A stretch of DNA of 64,000 nt from an uncultured Halomonas sp. (GTDB lineage: Bacteria; Pseudomonadota; Gammaproteobacteria; Pseudomonadales; Halomonadaceae): positions 62,001-126,000 of the forward strand of contig NZ_CANLTC010000002.1 of the NCBI RefSeq assembly GCF_947493865.1, given 5' to 3'. The notes under the pieces are model-generated. The model was not told where the DNA came from, did not search any database, and saw only the letters and a program-made list of their open reading frames with translations. Position 1 is the stretch's first letter, and every line of letters begins with the position of its first letter. This document shows, piece after piece, positions 1 to 7,918 of this stretch. Made by a program: the position numbers and the translations under genes.

Positions 1-117
1 GATGGTGGTCAGTGACCATGCGGCCGCCGCAGCAATGAAGAGCATCCCGGCAAGTCGCCCCCAGCGTTGGCGTCGGGTATGGCGCGACCAGGCGCGATCA
101 GCAATCGATTCTTTCAC
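1..117 (-). CDS. phnE: Second phosphonate ABC transporter permease, N-terminal fragment (cut by window edge)
   Basis: Only the first 39 codons are inside the window; the gene runs off the left edge. It starts with GTG, 12 nt after the stop of the upstream phnE, with AAGGAG six bases ahead of it. The visible protein begins VKESIADRAWSRH and then enters a hydrophobic Ala-rich stretch (GMLFIAAAAAW) that looks like the first membrane segment of a PhnE-type permease. Many phosphonate transporters have two phnE genes in tandem; position in the operon and the basic N-terminus followed by a membrane span support that here. The identification rests mainly on context because no conserved permease loop is visible. 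Confidence 0.6.
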   Translation of the reverse strand, partial: MKESIADRAWSRHTRRQRWGRLAGMLFIAAAAAWSLTTI

Positions 118-129
118 CAGACGCTCCTT

Positions 130-942
130 TTACCAGAGGTTTTTTCGAATGCGCCCACTGATCGCTTCGCTGACCAGGATGACGGCAATGATGACCAGGG
201 TGATCGCCAAGGCAAAATCGTAGTCGTAGCGGCCAAAGGCGTTCATCAGGGTCGAGCCGATGCCCCCTGCGCCGACGATGCCGACCACCGCCGAGGCGCG
301 CAGATTGCTATCCAGTTGATAGATCGAGAGGCCGATCTGACGCGGCATGATCTGTGGCAACACACCGAATTGCAGCACGGTGAACGAGCCGGTGCCGGTG
401 CTGCGCAGCGCTTCCACCTGGCCCCAGTCGATTTCCTCGATGCGCTCCGCGAGCATCTTGGCAACGAAGCCGATGGAATAGATGGTCAAGGTCAAGATAC
501 CCGCCACCGGGCCGAATCCCACGGCCTTGACGAACAAGATGGCGACGATGACCGGATGGAAGCTGCGAGCCACGATGATCAAGATGCGGCCCAGCAGATA
601 GACCGGCAGGGCAGCGATGTTGCGCGCCGCCATGAAGGCGATGGGCACGCTCAGTGCCAGCCCGAGCAAGGTGGCGAGGATGGCGATCTGCAGGCTCTCC
701 AGAAAGCCTTTCAGCAGCAGGCCGCCGCGATCGAAGTTGGGCGGAAAGGCGCCGCCGAAGATGCGCGCAGCGCGCTCCATGCCTTGACTGATGCGCGCCC
801 AGTCGAAGGGCAGGGTGGTGATTGCCCAGGCGGCATAGATCACGAAACCGATCAGCAGTCCCCAGCGCAACCAGGGGTTGGCGATGAAGGGCGCCTTGCG
901 CCACTGGCGAGGCGTCGCTGCCGGCGTCGAGTCGCTGCTCAT
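130..942 (-). CDS. phnE: Phosphonate/phosphite ABC transporter permease PhnE
   Basis: Inner-membrane permease (270 aa) that forms the channel of a phosphonate-type importer with PhnC and PhnD. Hydrophobic spans are visible around residues 25-45, 80-106, 118-138, 142-160 and 243-262, and the cytoplasmic coupling loop (EALRSTGTG, about residues 177-185) that docks on the ATPase is intact. The start ATG overlaps the phnC stop as ATGA, so the two genes are translationally coupled. Whether the substrate is phosphonate, phosphite or phosphate ester cannot be read from the permease. No C-P lyase or phosphite dehydrogenase gene is in view. Confidence 0.9.
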   Translation of the reverse strand: MSSDSTPAATPRQWRKAPFIANPWLRWGLLIGFVIYAAWAITTLPFDWARISQGMERAARIFGGAFPPNFDRGGLLLKGFLESLQIAILATLLGLALSVPIAFMAARNIAALPVYLLGRILIIVARSFHPVIVAILFVKAVGFGPVAGILTLTIYSIGFVAKMLAERIEEIDWGQVEALRSTGTGSFTVLQFGVLPQIMPRQIGLSIYQLDSNLRASAVVGIVGAGGIGSTLMNAFGRYDYDFALAITLVIIAVILVSEAISGRIRKNLW

Positions 943-1730
943 GTTGCTACCTTGTCGGTACTCGAGGCTGCGGCAGGCGCTTCCTGGTCTTCCGACGTGC
1001 CGCTGTACACCGAGTCCATGGCATCCTGGTCCAGATCGCCGGGCTTGCCATCGAAGATGATGCGTCCGAAGCGCATGCCGACGATGCGCTGAGTGAACTC
1101 CTTGGCTTCACTGACGTTGTGAATATTGATCAGTACCGGCAGATGCAGCTCACTGGCGAGTCGCTGCAACAACTCCATGATCTGGCGGGATGTGACCGGG
1201 TCCAGGGAGGCGGTGGGTTCGTCTGCCAGCAGGATGTCCGGATCCTGCATCAACGCGCGCACGACGCCGACCCGCTGGCGTTCGCCCCCGGAAAGTTCGT
1301 CGGCGCGCTTGTTGGCATAATGTGCAATGCCCACCCGCTCCATGAGCTGGAAGGCGCGTTCGATGTCTTCCGCCGGGTAGCGCCGCAGCGCGGCGCGCCA
1401 GTAGGGGATGTAGCCCAGGCGGCCACACTGCACGTTCTCCATGACCGTGAGCCGGTCGACCAGATTGAAGCCCTGAAAGATCATCCCGATGCGTCGGCGT
1501 GCCTTGCGCAGGCCATCCCGCTTGAGCGTGGTGAGTTCCATGTCGTTGAGCACGATGCTGCCCGAGGTCGGCTCGACCAGACGATTGATACAGCGTAATA
1601 ACGTACTTTTGCCGGCCCCCGAAGCGCCGATGATCGAAACGACGGACTCCCCCGGTACCTCCAGATCGAGATCCTTCAGTACCGGTTCGCCATTACCGTA
1701 GCGCTTGACCAAGCGAGAAATGCGAAGCAT
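939..1730 (-). CDS. phnC: Phosphonate ABC transporter ATP-binding protein PhnC
   Basis: Cytoplasmic ATPase subunit (263 aa) powering the Phn importer. All nucleotide-binding elements are present: Walker A GASGAGKST (residues 35-43), the LSGGE signature (146-150), Walker B ILLADE (166-171) and a switch histidine in the IHN motif near 203. Length matches the family. It lies between phnD and phnE on the minus strand, separated from phnD by about 148 bp that hold a palindromic repeat, which may set its expression below that of the binding protein. Confidence 0.93.
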   Translation of the reverse strand: MLRISRLVKRYGNGEPVLKDLDLEVPGESVVSIIGASGAGKSTLLRCINRLVEPTSGSIVLNDMELTTLKRDGLRKARRRIGMIFQGFNLVDRLTVMENVQCGRLGYIPYWRAALRRYPAEDIERAFQLMERVGIAHYANKRADELSGGERQRVGVVRALMQDPDILLADEPTASLDPVTSRQIMELLQRLASELHLPVLINIHNVSEAKEFTQRIVGMRFGRIIFDGKPGDLDQDAMDSVYSGTSEDQEAPAAASSTDKVAT

Positions 1731-1751
1731 TGGTGGCCTCCAAGAAGAAGT

Positions 1752-1875
1752 TGAAAAGTCGGCGAGCGAAGGCCAGACAAGGCAAGAATCGGCGAAAGAG
1801 CGGAGTTTACTGGGGTGTAAATGAGTATCTTGAGCCGATTCTTAACGCCGTATGGCCGAGCGCAGCCACTTTTCA
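1752..1875. repeat. Nested palindromic intergenic repeat, copy 1 (between phnD and phnC)
   Basis: The element has outer arms TGAAAAGT (1752-1759) and ACTTTTCA (1868-1875) and perfectly complementary 10-bp inner arms AAGAATCGGC (1784-1793) and GCCGATTCTT (1834-1843). The inner loop holds a segment reading, on the minus strand, ACTCATTTACACC and AGTAAACTCCG. The same loop and the flank GCCTTGTCTGGCCTTCG recur at 38241-38373 in opposite genomic orientation. It follows the phnD stop immediately, so the phnD-phnC mRNA would fold here. It resembles REP-type elements that protect an upstream message; that role is inferred. Confidence 0.8.
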
Positions 1876-1878
1876 GGC

Positions 1879-2901
1879 TTATTCGATGTTCTCGCGGGTG
1901 TAGCTAATCCCATTCGCCTCCTGAATATCCCGGATGACCTCCCAATCCTCCTTGTAGCTGATGGGGACGAACTGCGTGACGCCGGTGAACTCTTCACCCA
2001 ATGCGGTTCCTTGCATATCGAAGCTCATGAAGGCCTCCTTGATCTTCTCGGCGAGTTCCGGCTTGAGATTGTGTGCATGGGTATAAGAGGTAGTCGGGAA
2101 CCGCTTGGATTCGAATACGATCTTGACCTCTTCGGGATCGTAGAGCCCTCGATCCGCCATGCGGTCAACCACTTCCGAGGCCACCGGAGCGGCATCGTAG
2201 TCCCCGGCCACCACGCCGAGCATTGACTGGTCGTGGGAGCCGGAGTAGACCACTTCGTAGTCCTCACCGGGCACGATGCCCTCCTTGGGGAATAGTGCGC
2301 GTGGCGCCTGGTTGCCGGAATTGGAGGTGGGGGAGGTATGGGCCACGCGCTTGCCCTTGAGATCCTTCAGCTCGTCGATGCCGCTGTCCTTGCGGGTATA
2401 GACCTGCAGGGTATAGCCGAAGTTGCCGTCCTCGGAGCCCATGATGGCAAAGGGCACCGCGCCGGCCAGGTTGACGGCGAAGGGCGTCGGGCCGGTGGAG
2501 AAACCTGCGATATGGATGCGATTGCTGCGCATGGCTTCGATTTCCGCGGAGTTGGATTGCACCGCGAAGAAGCGCACGTCCTTGCCGGTTTCCTCGGCTA
2601 GATGCTCGATGAACGGCTCCCAGATATCGGCATAGATCGCCGGATCCTCGACCGGGGTGTAGGCGAAGATCAGCGTATCCGGGTCGAGTAGCTTCGAGGG
2701 GTCGCTTGGTGTATCCGCGACAAGATCGTTGTTGGCGTCGCAGTACATAGGGGCCAGGGCGCCCTGGTTGGAGCACTCCTGGGCGGCCATGACACTAGCG
2801 GCGGGGATCAGCAACGCGGTAATGGCGGTGCCTAGTAGCATCTGTTGAATACGCTGGGCGTTGACGCGAAGCCGAGCTGGATCAAGTACTTTTGTCGACA
2901 T
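1879..2901 (-). CDS. phnD: Phosphate/phosphite/phosphonate ABC transporter substrate-binding protein PhnD
   Basis: Periplasmic binding protein (340 aa) delivering substrate to PhnE/PhnC. The N-terminus is long and basic before a hydrophobic signal core (about residues 21-38, ending SVMAA), so cleavage probably falls near residue 40. The body has family features such as FAYTPVEDPAIYADIWEP early, LKGKRVAHTSPTSNSGNQ and YSGSHDQS in the middle, and it is somewhat longer than E. coli PhnD. AAGGAG lies about nine bases before the ATG. It is the first gene of the minus-strand phn operon and faces a HAD phosphatase across about 170 bp. No convincing Pho box was found in that gap. Confidence 0.9.
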   Translation of the reverse strand: MSTKVLDPARLRVNAQRIQQMLLGTAITALLIPAASVMAAQECSNQGALAPMYCDANNDLVADTPSDPSKLLDPDTLIFAYTPVEDPAIYADIWEPFIEHLAEETGKDVRFFAVQSNSAEIEAMRSNRIHIAGFSTGPTPFAVNLAGAVPFAIMGSEDGNFGYTLQVYTRKDSGIDELKDLKGKRVAHTSPTSNSGNQAPRALFPKEGIVPGEDYEVVYSGSHDQSMLGVVAGDYDAAPVASEVVDRMADRGLYDPEEVKIVFESKRFPTTSYTHAHNLKPELAEKIKEAFMSFDMQGTALGEEFTGVTQFVPISYKEDWEVIRDIQEANGISYTRENIE

Positions 2902-3074
2902 GGCGAGAGCTCCTTATCCCTTGTTGAGGTTATTATCGGACCGAGCCATACGGTATACATGGATGAGAGTAGACAGCAATCCAAGTGGCTTCAATTAGCA
3001 TAAGGGCTTACGGCCGTTTTCCGGTCAATCCGATAAACGTTCAATACAACGCGCAAACAGAGGAAGAAAATCCC

Positions 3075-3884
3075 ATGCACAGCTTTGCCGATGCAGATTT
3101 TGATCTGCTGGCACACGTCGATGTCGTACTCACGGATGTTGACGATACATTGACTCGTCACGGCAAGCTGGCACCGGCAACGCTCGGCGCCATGGCGGAA
3201 TTGATGGCGGCGGGAATTCGGGTGATTCCCGTTACCGGTGGCTGTGCCGGCTGGTGCGATCATATCGTGCGGGCCTGGCCGGTCAGTGCCGTCATTGGCG
3301 AGAGCGGGGCGTTTCGTTTTCGTCTGAATGCACGCGGCCGACTCGAGCAGCGTTTCATTCGCCCGCTGAATGAATTGCAGGCGGAGCAGCGCCAGTTATT
3401 GAGGATCGCGGAACAAGCGTTGCAGCAAGTGCCCGAGGCACGACTCGCCGCGGATCAGCCGTATCGGCTGGTCGACGTGGCGATCGATCATGCCCAGGAT
3501 ATAGGACCCTTGAGCAGTGAGCAGGTCGCGGCATTGATCGCGCGGTTTCACGAGGCCGGGGCGAGCGCCCGGGCCAGCTCGATCCATGTCAACGCCTGGT
3601 TCGGCGATCACGACAAGGCGGTCATGGCGGGGCGTCTGCTTGAAGAAGACCTGGGCTTGAATATGAGGGACCGAGCCCGGCGCGTGCTGTTCATCGGCGA
3701 TGCGCCCAATGACGAACCGCTTTTTCGTGATGTTTGCTTGAGTGTCGGGGTCGCCAATATCACACCGCATCTTGGCAGGCTGGCTCACACTCCGCGCTGG
3801 CTATGCGGGGCCAGTCATGGTGAAGGCTTCGTTGAAATGGCAACAGGCTTATTGGCTGCGCGCATGCGACCTTTTAATGAGTGA
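3075..3884 (+). CDS. HAD-superfamily (IIB-type) hydrolase, probable sugar/phosphate-ester phosphatase
   Basis: Predicted cytoplasmic phosphatase of 269 aa. HAD motif I is DVDDT (residues 21-25, with the nucleophile and acid/base Asp), motif II is VTGG (53-56), a Lys for motif III lies in DHDKAVMAG, and motif IV is GDAPNDEP near the C-terminus. The large cap between motifs II and III suggests the Cof/IIB group, which includes sucrose-phosphate and mannosyl-3-phosphoglycerate phosphatases. An upstream in-frame start would add 30 residues, but GAGGAAG sits ten bases before the chosen ATG. It is divergent from phnD; a link to phosphorus release is possible but unproven. The substrate is unknown. 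Confidence 0.75.
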   Translation: MHSFADADFDLLAHVDVVLTDVDDTLTRHGKLAPATLGAMAELMAAGIRVIPVTGGCAGWCDHIVRAWPVSAVIGESGAFRFRLNARGRLEQRFIRPLNELQAEQRQLLRIAEQALQQVPEARLAADQPYRLVDVAIDHAQDIGPLSSEQVAALIARFHEAGASARASSIHVNAWFGDHDKAVMAGRLLEEDLGLNMRDRARRVLFIGDAPNDEPLFRDVCLSVGVANITPHLGRLAHTPRWLCGASHGEGFVEMATGLLAARMRPFNE

Positions 3885-3981
3885 TGCTGGCGCTGGATGT
3901 GTCATTCTATGAATATGTCACAACGGTGACAGATGGGTGACCGAATGAAAAATTCCGGTCGAAGGGCATGGGCCTGCACGA

Positions 3982-5988
3982 ATGAAAAAACAATCATCGC
4001 TACTCAAGAATCGGCTCGGCAAATACCTGCTGATAGCTGCGCTGATCATAATCGTGGGCGGTATACTGGTTCAGAGTTATTGGCCGCTATTGGCGCCTGA
4101 TCGCTTTTCACGTCTTTTTGCTGCAATAAGCCCCGATATCTTTCTCGAAACGCTGGTTGCCTGGCATGCACTCGGCGTGGTGATCGTGCTTGGTTTGCTG
4201 ATATTGATCGCTTTGACCCCCTCGGTATGGGCCATCGCGCTGGGCATGCTTGGCTTCGTCTATACGCTTTTCTGGGGTGTCTGGCGGGTGGCGGACATGA
4301 TGACCGGCGTGGGCATCAATCAATCCGTCATCTTTCATTTCTTCAGTGGTACCGAGGGTGCGGACTACACCCAGTTCCTGCGGGAGATCATCGTATTCAC
4401 CGCATACGTGAGTCTGGCGTTTTTGTTTCTATTGCTACCCCTGGTCAAGACATGGCGGCAGCGTCGTTCGCGGCGGCGCGTTGCTCGGGCTTCGCCTGTA
4501 GGGCATGACACCAAGTACGGCACGATGGTATCGCTCACGCTTGGCTGTCTCCTGGTAAGCATCGGCTGGCTGGCCTCGCCCTGGCATCGGAATATCGTCG
4601 CGCTGACCCATACCTACTCGACGCTGGACAGTGGTCAGGAGCGTCGGCTCGAAGCACTGTACAACACCGATCGGCGCTCCCTAAGCCGCGACAAGAATCT
4701 TGTCGTGCTTTATCTGGAAAGCGTCGAGTCGACTTATTTCGATGAAACGCTTTTCCCCGATCTCTTGCCAAGATTGCGTGCCCAGCGCAACGAATCCGCC
4801 TACTTCTCGGGGATCGAGCAAACCCCCGGCGCCGGTTGGACGATTGCGGGGCTGGTCAATACCCAGTGCGGGCTACCTCTGGTTACGCCGGGTGCAGGTC
4901 CCAATGAAATGGGCAACGTGGCCCACTTTCTGCCCAAGGCAAAGTGCTTCGCGGAGTACCTTGGCGAAAACGGCTTCGACACGGTTTACATGGGAGGTTC
5001 TTCATCGGAATTTGCCGGGAAGGGACGCTTTCTGGAACAGCACGGTTTCGATACCGTGCGAGACAAGCACTATTTCAAGGAGTGGCAGCAGAGTACGGGC
5101 AAGTTCGCCGTTTGGGGCGCATACGATGATGAAGTGCTGGAAAGTACCTATGCCGAATTCGTCGAACTCTCGAATAAAGAAACGCCCTTTGCGCTTTTTG
5201 CACTAACCATGGATACCCACCATCCTCATGGTCATATCTCGCCCAGCTGCAAGGAGGTTCGCTATCGGGACGGTGAGATAAATACATTGAATGCCTTGCG
5301 CTGCGCGGATCGCTTGGTATCCCGTTTCATCGACCGCGTTCGCCGCTCTCCTTACTACGAGAACACGCGCCTGGTCGTGTTATCCGATCATCTGGCCATG
5401 GTCAACGATGCTCAAGAGATGATCGAAAAAGCGGATAAGCGAGAAAATCTGCTGATGGTATTCGATAGTGACGTGGCGCCAGGGGAGCGTCGAGTGCAGG
5501 GAACCATGCTGGATGTGGGGGCCACGCTCATGAGTCTGATGGGAGCGGACAAGACCGCCCTGGGCTTCGGACGTTCGCTGCTCGAGGAAGATGCAACCAA
5601 TACGCCGGCTTATACCAGGGATTACTACGTCAGCGGTGACGTTACGCAATATTTGAGCTTTGCCCGTGGGCTATGGGGCATGCCGACGGTCAAGGGTGAG
5701 ATCAGGAGCAATGGGCAAGGCGTGCTCGTGGGTGACAATCGGCTCGAGGCGCCTTTCTTTTCGGTGCTGGACGAGAAGAACAAGGTCGTGGAACTCTATT
5801 TTCAAAACTTTGCCGAGCACATCGAGAGCCTGAAGGAAGGGGCTCGTTACCTCTATGCCCTTGAATGTGAGGAGGCGCGCAGTGCCGAGGTCGGGATCTG
5901 CCTGGTATCGGGGCTGAAAGGCGCAGGAGAGCGCGTGTTTTCCTCGTCGGAATTGGTCAATGGCATACTGGCTACTGATATTCTATGA
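3982..5988 (+). CDS. opgB: OpgB/MdoB-like phosphoglycerol transferase (sulfatase/AlkP superfamily)
   Basis: Membrane-anchored enzyme (668 aa) expected to move phosphoglycerol from phosphatidylglycerol to osmoregulated periplasmic glucans. Four or five membrane segments occupy roughly residues 13-190; the periplasmic catalytic domain follows. I recognise OpgB motifs: TPGAGWTIAGLV then QCGLPL around the nucleophile, FAGKGRFLEQHGFD, MDTHHPHG and LSDHLAM (metal ligands). The C-terminal part is shorter than in E. coli OpgB. No opgG/opgH glucan synthesis genes are adjacent. LtaS-like or other phosphoethanolamine transferases are the alternative, but the OpgB motifs fit better. Confidence 0.75.
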   Translation: MKKQSSLLKNRLGKYLLIAALIIIVGGILVQSYWPLLAPDRFSRLFAAISPDIFLETLVAWHALGVVIVLGLLILIALTPSVWAIALGMLGFVYTLFWGVWRVADMMTGVGINQSVIFHFFSGTEGADYTQFLREIIVFTAYVSLAFLFLLLPLVKTWRQRRSRRRVARASPVGHDTKYGTMVSLTLGCLLVSIGWLASPWHRNIVALTHTYSTLDSGQERRLEALYNTDRRSLSRDKNLVVLYLESVESTYFDETLFPDLLPRLRAQRNESAYFSGIEQTPGAGWTIAGLVNTQCGLPLVTPGAGPNEMGNVAHFLPKAKCFAEYLGENGFDTVYMGGSSSEFAGKGRFLEQHGFDTVRDKHYFKEWQQSTGKFAVWGAYDDEVLESTYAEFVELSNKETPFALFALTMDTHHPHGHISPSCKEVRYRDGEINTLNALRCADRLVSRFIDRVRRSPYYENTRLVVLSDHLAMVNDAQEMIEKADKRENLLMVFDSDVAPGERRVQGTMLDVGATLMSLMGADKTALGFGRSLLEEDATNTPAYTRDYYVSGDVTQYLSFARGLWGMPTVKGEIRSNGQGVLVGDNRLEAPFFSVLDEKNKVVELYFQNFAEHIESLKEGARYLYALECEEARSAEVGICLVSGLKGAGERVFSSSELVNGILATDIL

Positions 5989-6017
5989 GCAGAAGATCAG
6001 TGCTGGACGAGTTCATT

Positions 6018-6056
6018 GTCAGTTGTTGATGTCAGTTGTTGATGTCAGTTGCTGAG
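6018..6056. repeat. Three tandem copies of a 13-bp unit
   Basis: GTCAGTTGTTGAT is repeated exactly at 6018-6030 and 6031-6043, with a third copy at 6044-6056 differing at two positions. It lies just after the opgB stop and before the terminator. It looks like slippage expansion in non-coding sequence. Confidence 0.85.
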
Positions 6057-6073
6057 AGAAACGGGCAATAAAA

Positions 6074-6103
6074 AAACGAGGATCGGTTAGCCGATCCTCG
6101 TTT
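6074..6103. terminator. Bidirectional rho-independent terminator
   Basis: A perfect 13-bp stem (AAACGAGGATCGG / CCGATCCTCGTTT) with loop TTAG sits between convergent opgB and the DUF3618 gene. It is preceded by an A-run and ends in T residues, so it can work in both directions. Confidence 0.9.
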
Positions 6104-6171
6104 CGTTGACGCTACATCGATACTACTTTCAAGCGACTATCTGCGATAGTGCCATGCCAGCGAAGAAGCTT

Positions 6172-7410
6172 TCAGGCACCACGTGTCGGAGAATTACCCG
6201 AATTGATATCCGTTCTTGAAAGATCCTGCTCCGTTGGCTTGCCCGTACTGGATGACGTCGAGGATGAACTGCCAGTTGTTCCGGTTCCTGTAGTCCCCGG
6301 TGTCCCTGATGTCGACGAAGTCCGAGACGAAGTGCCGGTAGTCCCCGTTGTTGCGGATGAGCCGCCTGTGGCGGACGAGCTGCTCGACGAGCCTGCAGTC
6401 GAACCCCGGGAATCAGACGCTTCTGGAGCATTCTGCTTCGCCTGTTGGGCCTTTTCCTCGACCTTGGATTGAGCCTTGTCGGCGTGTTTCTGGCCTTCCT
6501 CGGCGGCGCGATCGACCAGCCTATCCCGGGTATCGCCCAGTTGCTCATCCTCGAAGCGTGTGGAAGGCAACAGGCTTCCGATCGCGGCACCGATGGCAAC
6601 GCCCAGCGCCGCAGTCACTAAAGGATGTTCCTGAATGAACTGCGTCGTTTGCTGCCCGGCATTCTGAGCGCGATAAGAGGCTCCGCGCATGGCAGACCGT
6701 GAACCGCTTTTCATTCGTGATGTGCCATCACGCATGCTGCTGGACATGCTCTGAGCGCGCCCTTTTACGCTAGCGGACATGTCTTGAGCACGTCCTTTTA
6801 CGCTGCTCGACATGTCTTGCGCTTTTTCCTTGGCACCACTCATTCGTCCCTTGCCCTGACGGTCGTCGTGATCCGCATCCCCTACGGTACCGGTCGTATA
6901 TGCTGCCGGCGGTACACGAGTGGTCGTGGTGGCGGTGCCCGCGGTCGTGCCGCTGGTAGGCGGAACGCTAGTGGAAGAGGGCACGGACGTCGTTGGTGGC
7001 ACCCTGGTGGAGTCGCTCGGTAGACCTGCCGTCGTGCCGGAGGATGTACCCGTCGGCGCCGGACGCGTCGTCATGGGGTAGTGGCGGCTATCCTCATAAC
7101 CATACATGTCGACGTCGTCACGATCACGACGTGAATACTTGTCGGGGTTGCGCTGAGCCATGATCAACCAGCCCAGGCCAACCCCTGTAAGCACGAAAGG
7201 AACCGGGTTGTTCTTGATGGTCTCGCTCAGATTGGAGGCGAATTCATTGGCTCCTCCACTGCGCACATAGTCCATCGTCGTATCAACCAGTCGCCGAGGT
7301 GAGATCTTTTCCTCGAGTTCGTGCAGAGTGCGATCCAATCTTTCGCGATTCTCTTCGATATCGGATTCGATCTCTTCCGGCTTGCGGGTATCCTGATGAT
7401 TATCGCTCAT
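6172..7410 (-). CDS. DUF3618-type membrane protein with low-complexity Ser/Thr/Gly tail
   Basis: Unknown function, 412 aa. The N-terminus (EEIESDIEENRERLDRT, residues 12-28) matches the DUF3618 helix, followed by a membrane span near 69-86. A Pro/Thr/Ser/Gly-rich stretch follows (about 110-175), then imperfect 11-residue repeats around VKGRAQ(D/S)MS, a second hydrophobic segment (HPLVTAALGVAIGAAIG) of the ElaB/YqjD tail type, a Lys/Ala/Gln-rich helix and a C-terminal region almost only Ser, Thr and Gly. It overlaps the 3' end of the holin-X gene by 11 bp. The set resembles yqjDE-like envelope stress genes; ribosome anchoring, as reported for YqjD, is speculation here. Confidence 0.7.
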   Translation of the reverse strand: MSDNHQDTRKPEEIESDIEENRERLDRTLHELEEKISPRRLVDTTMDYVRSGGANEFASNLSETIKNNPVPFVLTGVGLGWLIMAQRNPDKYSRRDRDDVDMYGYEDSRHYPMTTRPAPTGTSSGTTAGLPSDSTRVPPTTSVPSSTSVPPTSGTTAGTATTTTRVPPAAYTTGTVGDADHDDRQGKGRMSGAKEKAQDMSSSVKGRAQDMSASVKGRAQSMSSSMRDGTSRMKSGSRSAMRGASYRAQNAGQQTTQFIQEHPLVTAALGVAIGAAIGSLLPSTRFEDEQLGDTRDRLVDRAAEEGQKHADKAQSKVEEKAQQAKQNAPEASDSRGSTAGSSSSSSATGGSSATTGTTGTSSRTSSTSGTPGTTGTGTTGSSSSTSSSTGKPTEQDLSRTDINSGNSPTRGA

Positions 7411-7843
7411 TTTTCAGCTGCTCCTTAGCCTCGACTTTATGGTGTTGTGCCATTTCCTTGTCTCGCTGAACGCTGGAAATAGTGCGCTGGGGCATCAGGT
7501 TCGTGGCCTTGAGCTTCTTCTTGCCAGTCTGCAACATGATGAACCCGACGATGACGACGATCACGCCGACGATCAGCGCTGAAAGCCAAGGCGTCTCCAG
7601 TACCGTATCCAGGCCAAATACCGCAGCTGCCAGCAGCACCAGGAAGCCACACATGAGTACCGCGCCTGCGGCTGCTATCGAGCCGACACCGGTACCGACT
7701 TGGGAGGCCTTTTCACCCATTTCAGCTTTGGCAAGATCGACTTCGTTGCGCACCAGTGACGTTACTTCATTCGTCAAACTTGATATCAGGGAACCAAAGG
7801 ACGAGGCGCTTTCTCTCGTCGTGTTTCTGTTGTCTGTATCCAT
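7400..7843 (-). CDS. Phage holin family / DUF1469 (YqjE-like) membrane protein
   Basis: A 147-aa protein with an amphipathic N-terminus (SLISSLTNEVTSLVRNEVDL) typical of holin-X/DUF1469, then two membrane spans around residues 53-78 and 85-108 with a short turn, and a charged cytoplasmic tail. In enterobacteria the related YqjE lies between YqjD and YqjK. Here the neighbours are a DUF883-like protein upstream and a DUF3618 protein downstream, on the same strand and closely spaced. Despite the family name, nothing suggests phage lysis: there are no phage genes around. Confidence 0.7.
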   Translation of the reverse strand: MDTDNRNTTRESASSFGSLISSLTNEVTSLVRNEVDLAKAEMGEKASQVGTGVGSIAAAGAVLMCGFLVLLAAAVFGLDTVLETPWLSALIVGVIVVIVGFIMLQTGKKKLKATNLMPQRTISSVQRDKEMAQHHKVEAKEQLKNER

Positions 7844-7918
7844 GCTATTAGCCTCCCTGGCTAGTTGCGTTGAATTTTTTTACCAAAACTTCTTTATTAG
7901 AAACACGAGGTTCAAACC

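Noticed and set aside
67..1092. Long open frame (341 codons) on the plus strand across the phn genes
   Set aside because: It is antisense to phnE/phnC, which have full motifs; the translation is Asp/Gln/His/Gly-rich with no fold features, typical of a GC-rich shadow frame.
2902..3074. Pho box before phnD
   Set aside because: The best candidate (CTGTCTACTCTCATCCAT on the minus strand) matches only about 5 of 7 and 4 of 7 positions in its two halves, no better than expected by chance.
7400..7843. Prophage remnant because of the 'holin' name
   Set aside because: The DUF1469/holin-X family is chromosomal and sits here with yqjD-like genes; no phage genes are nearby.
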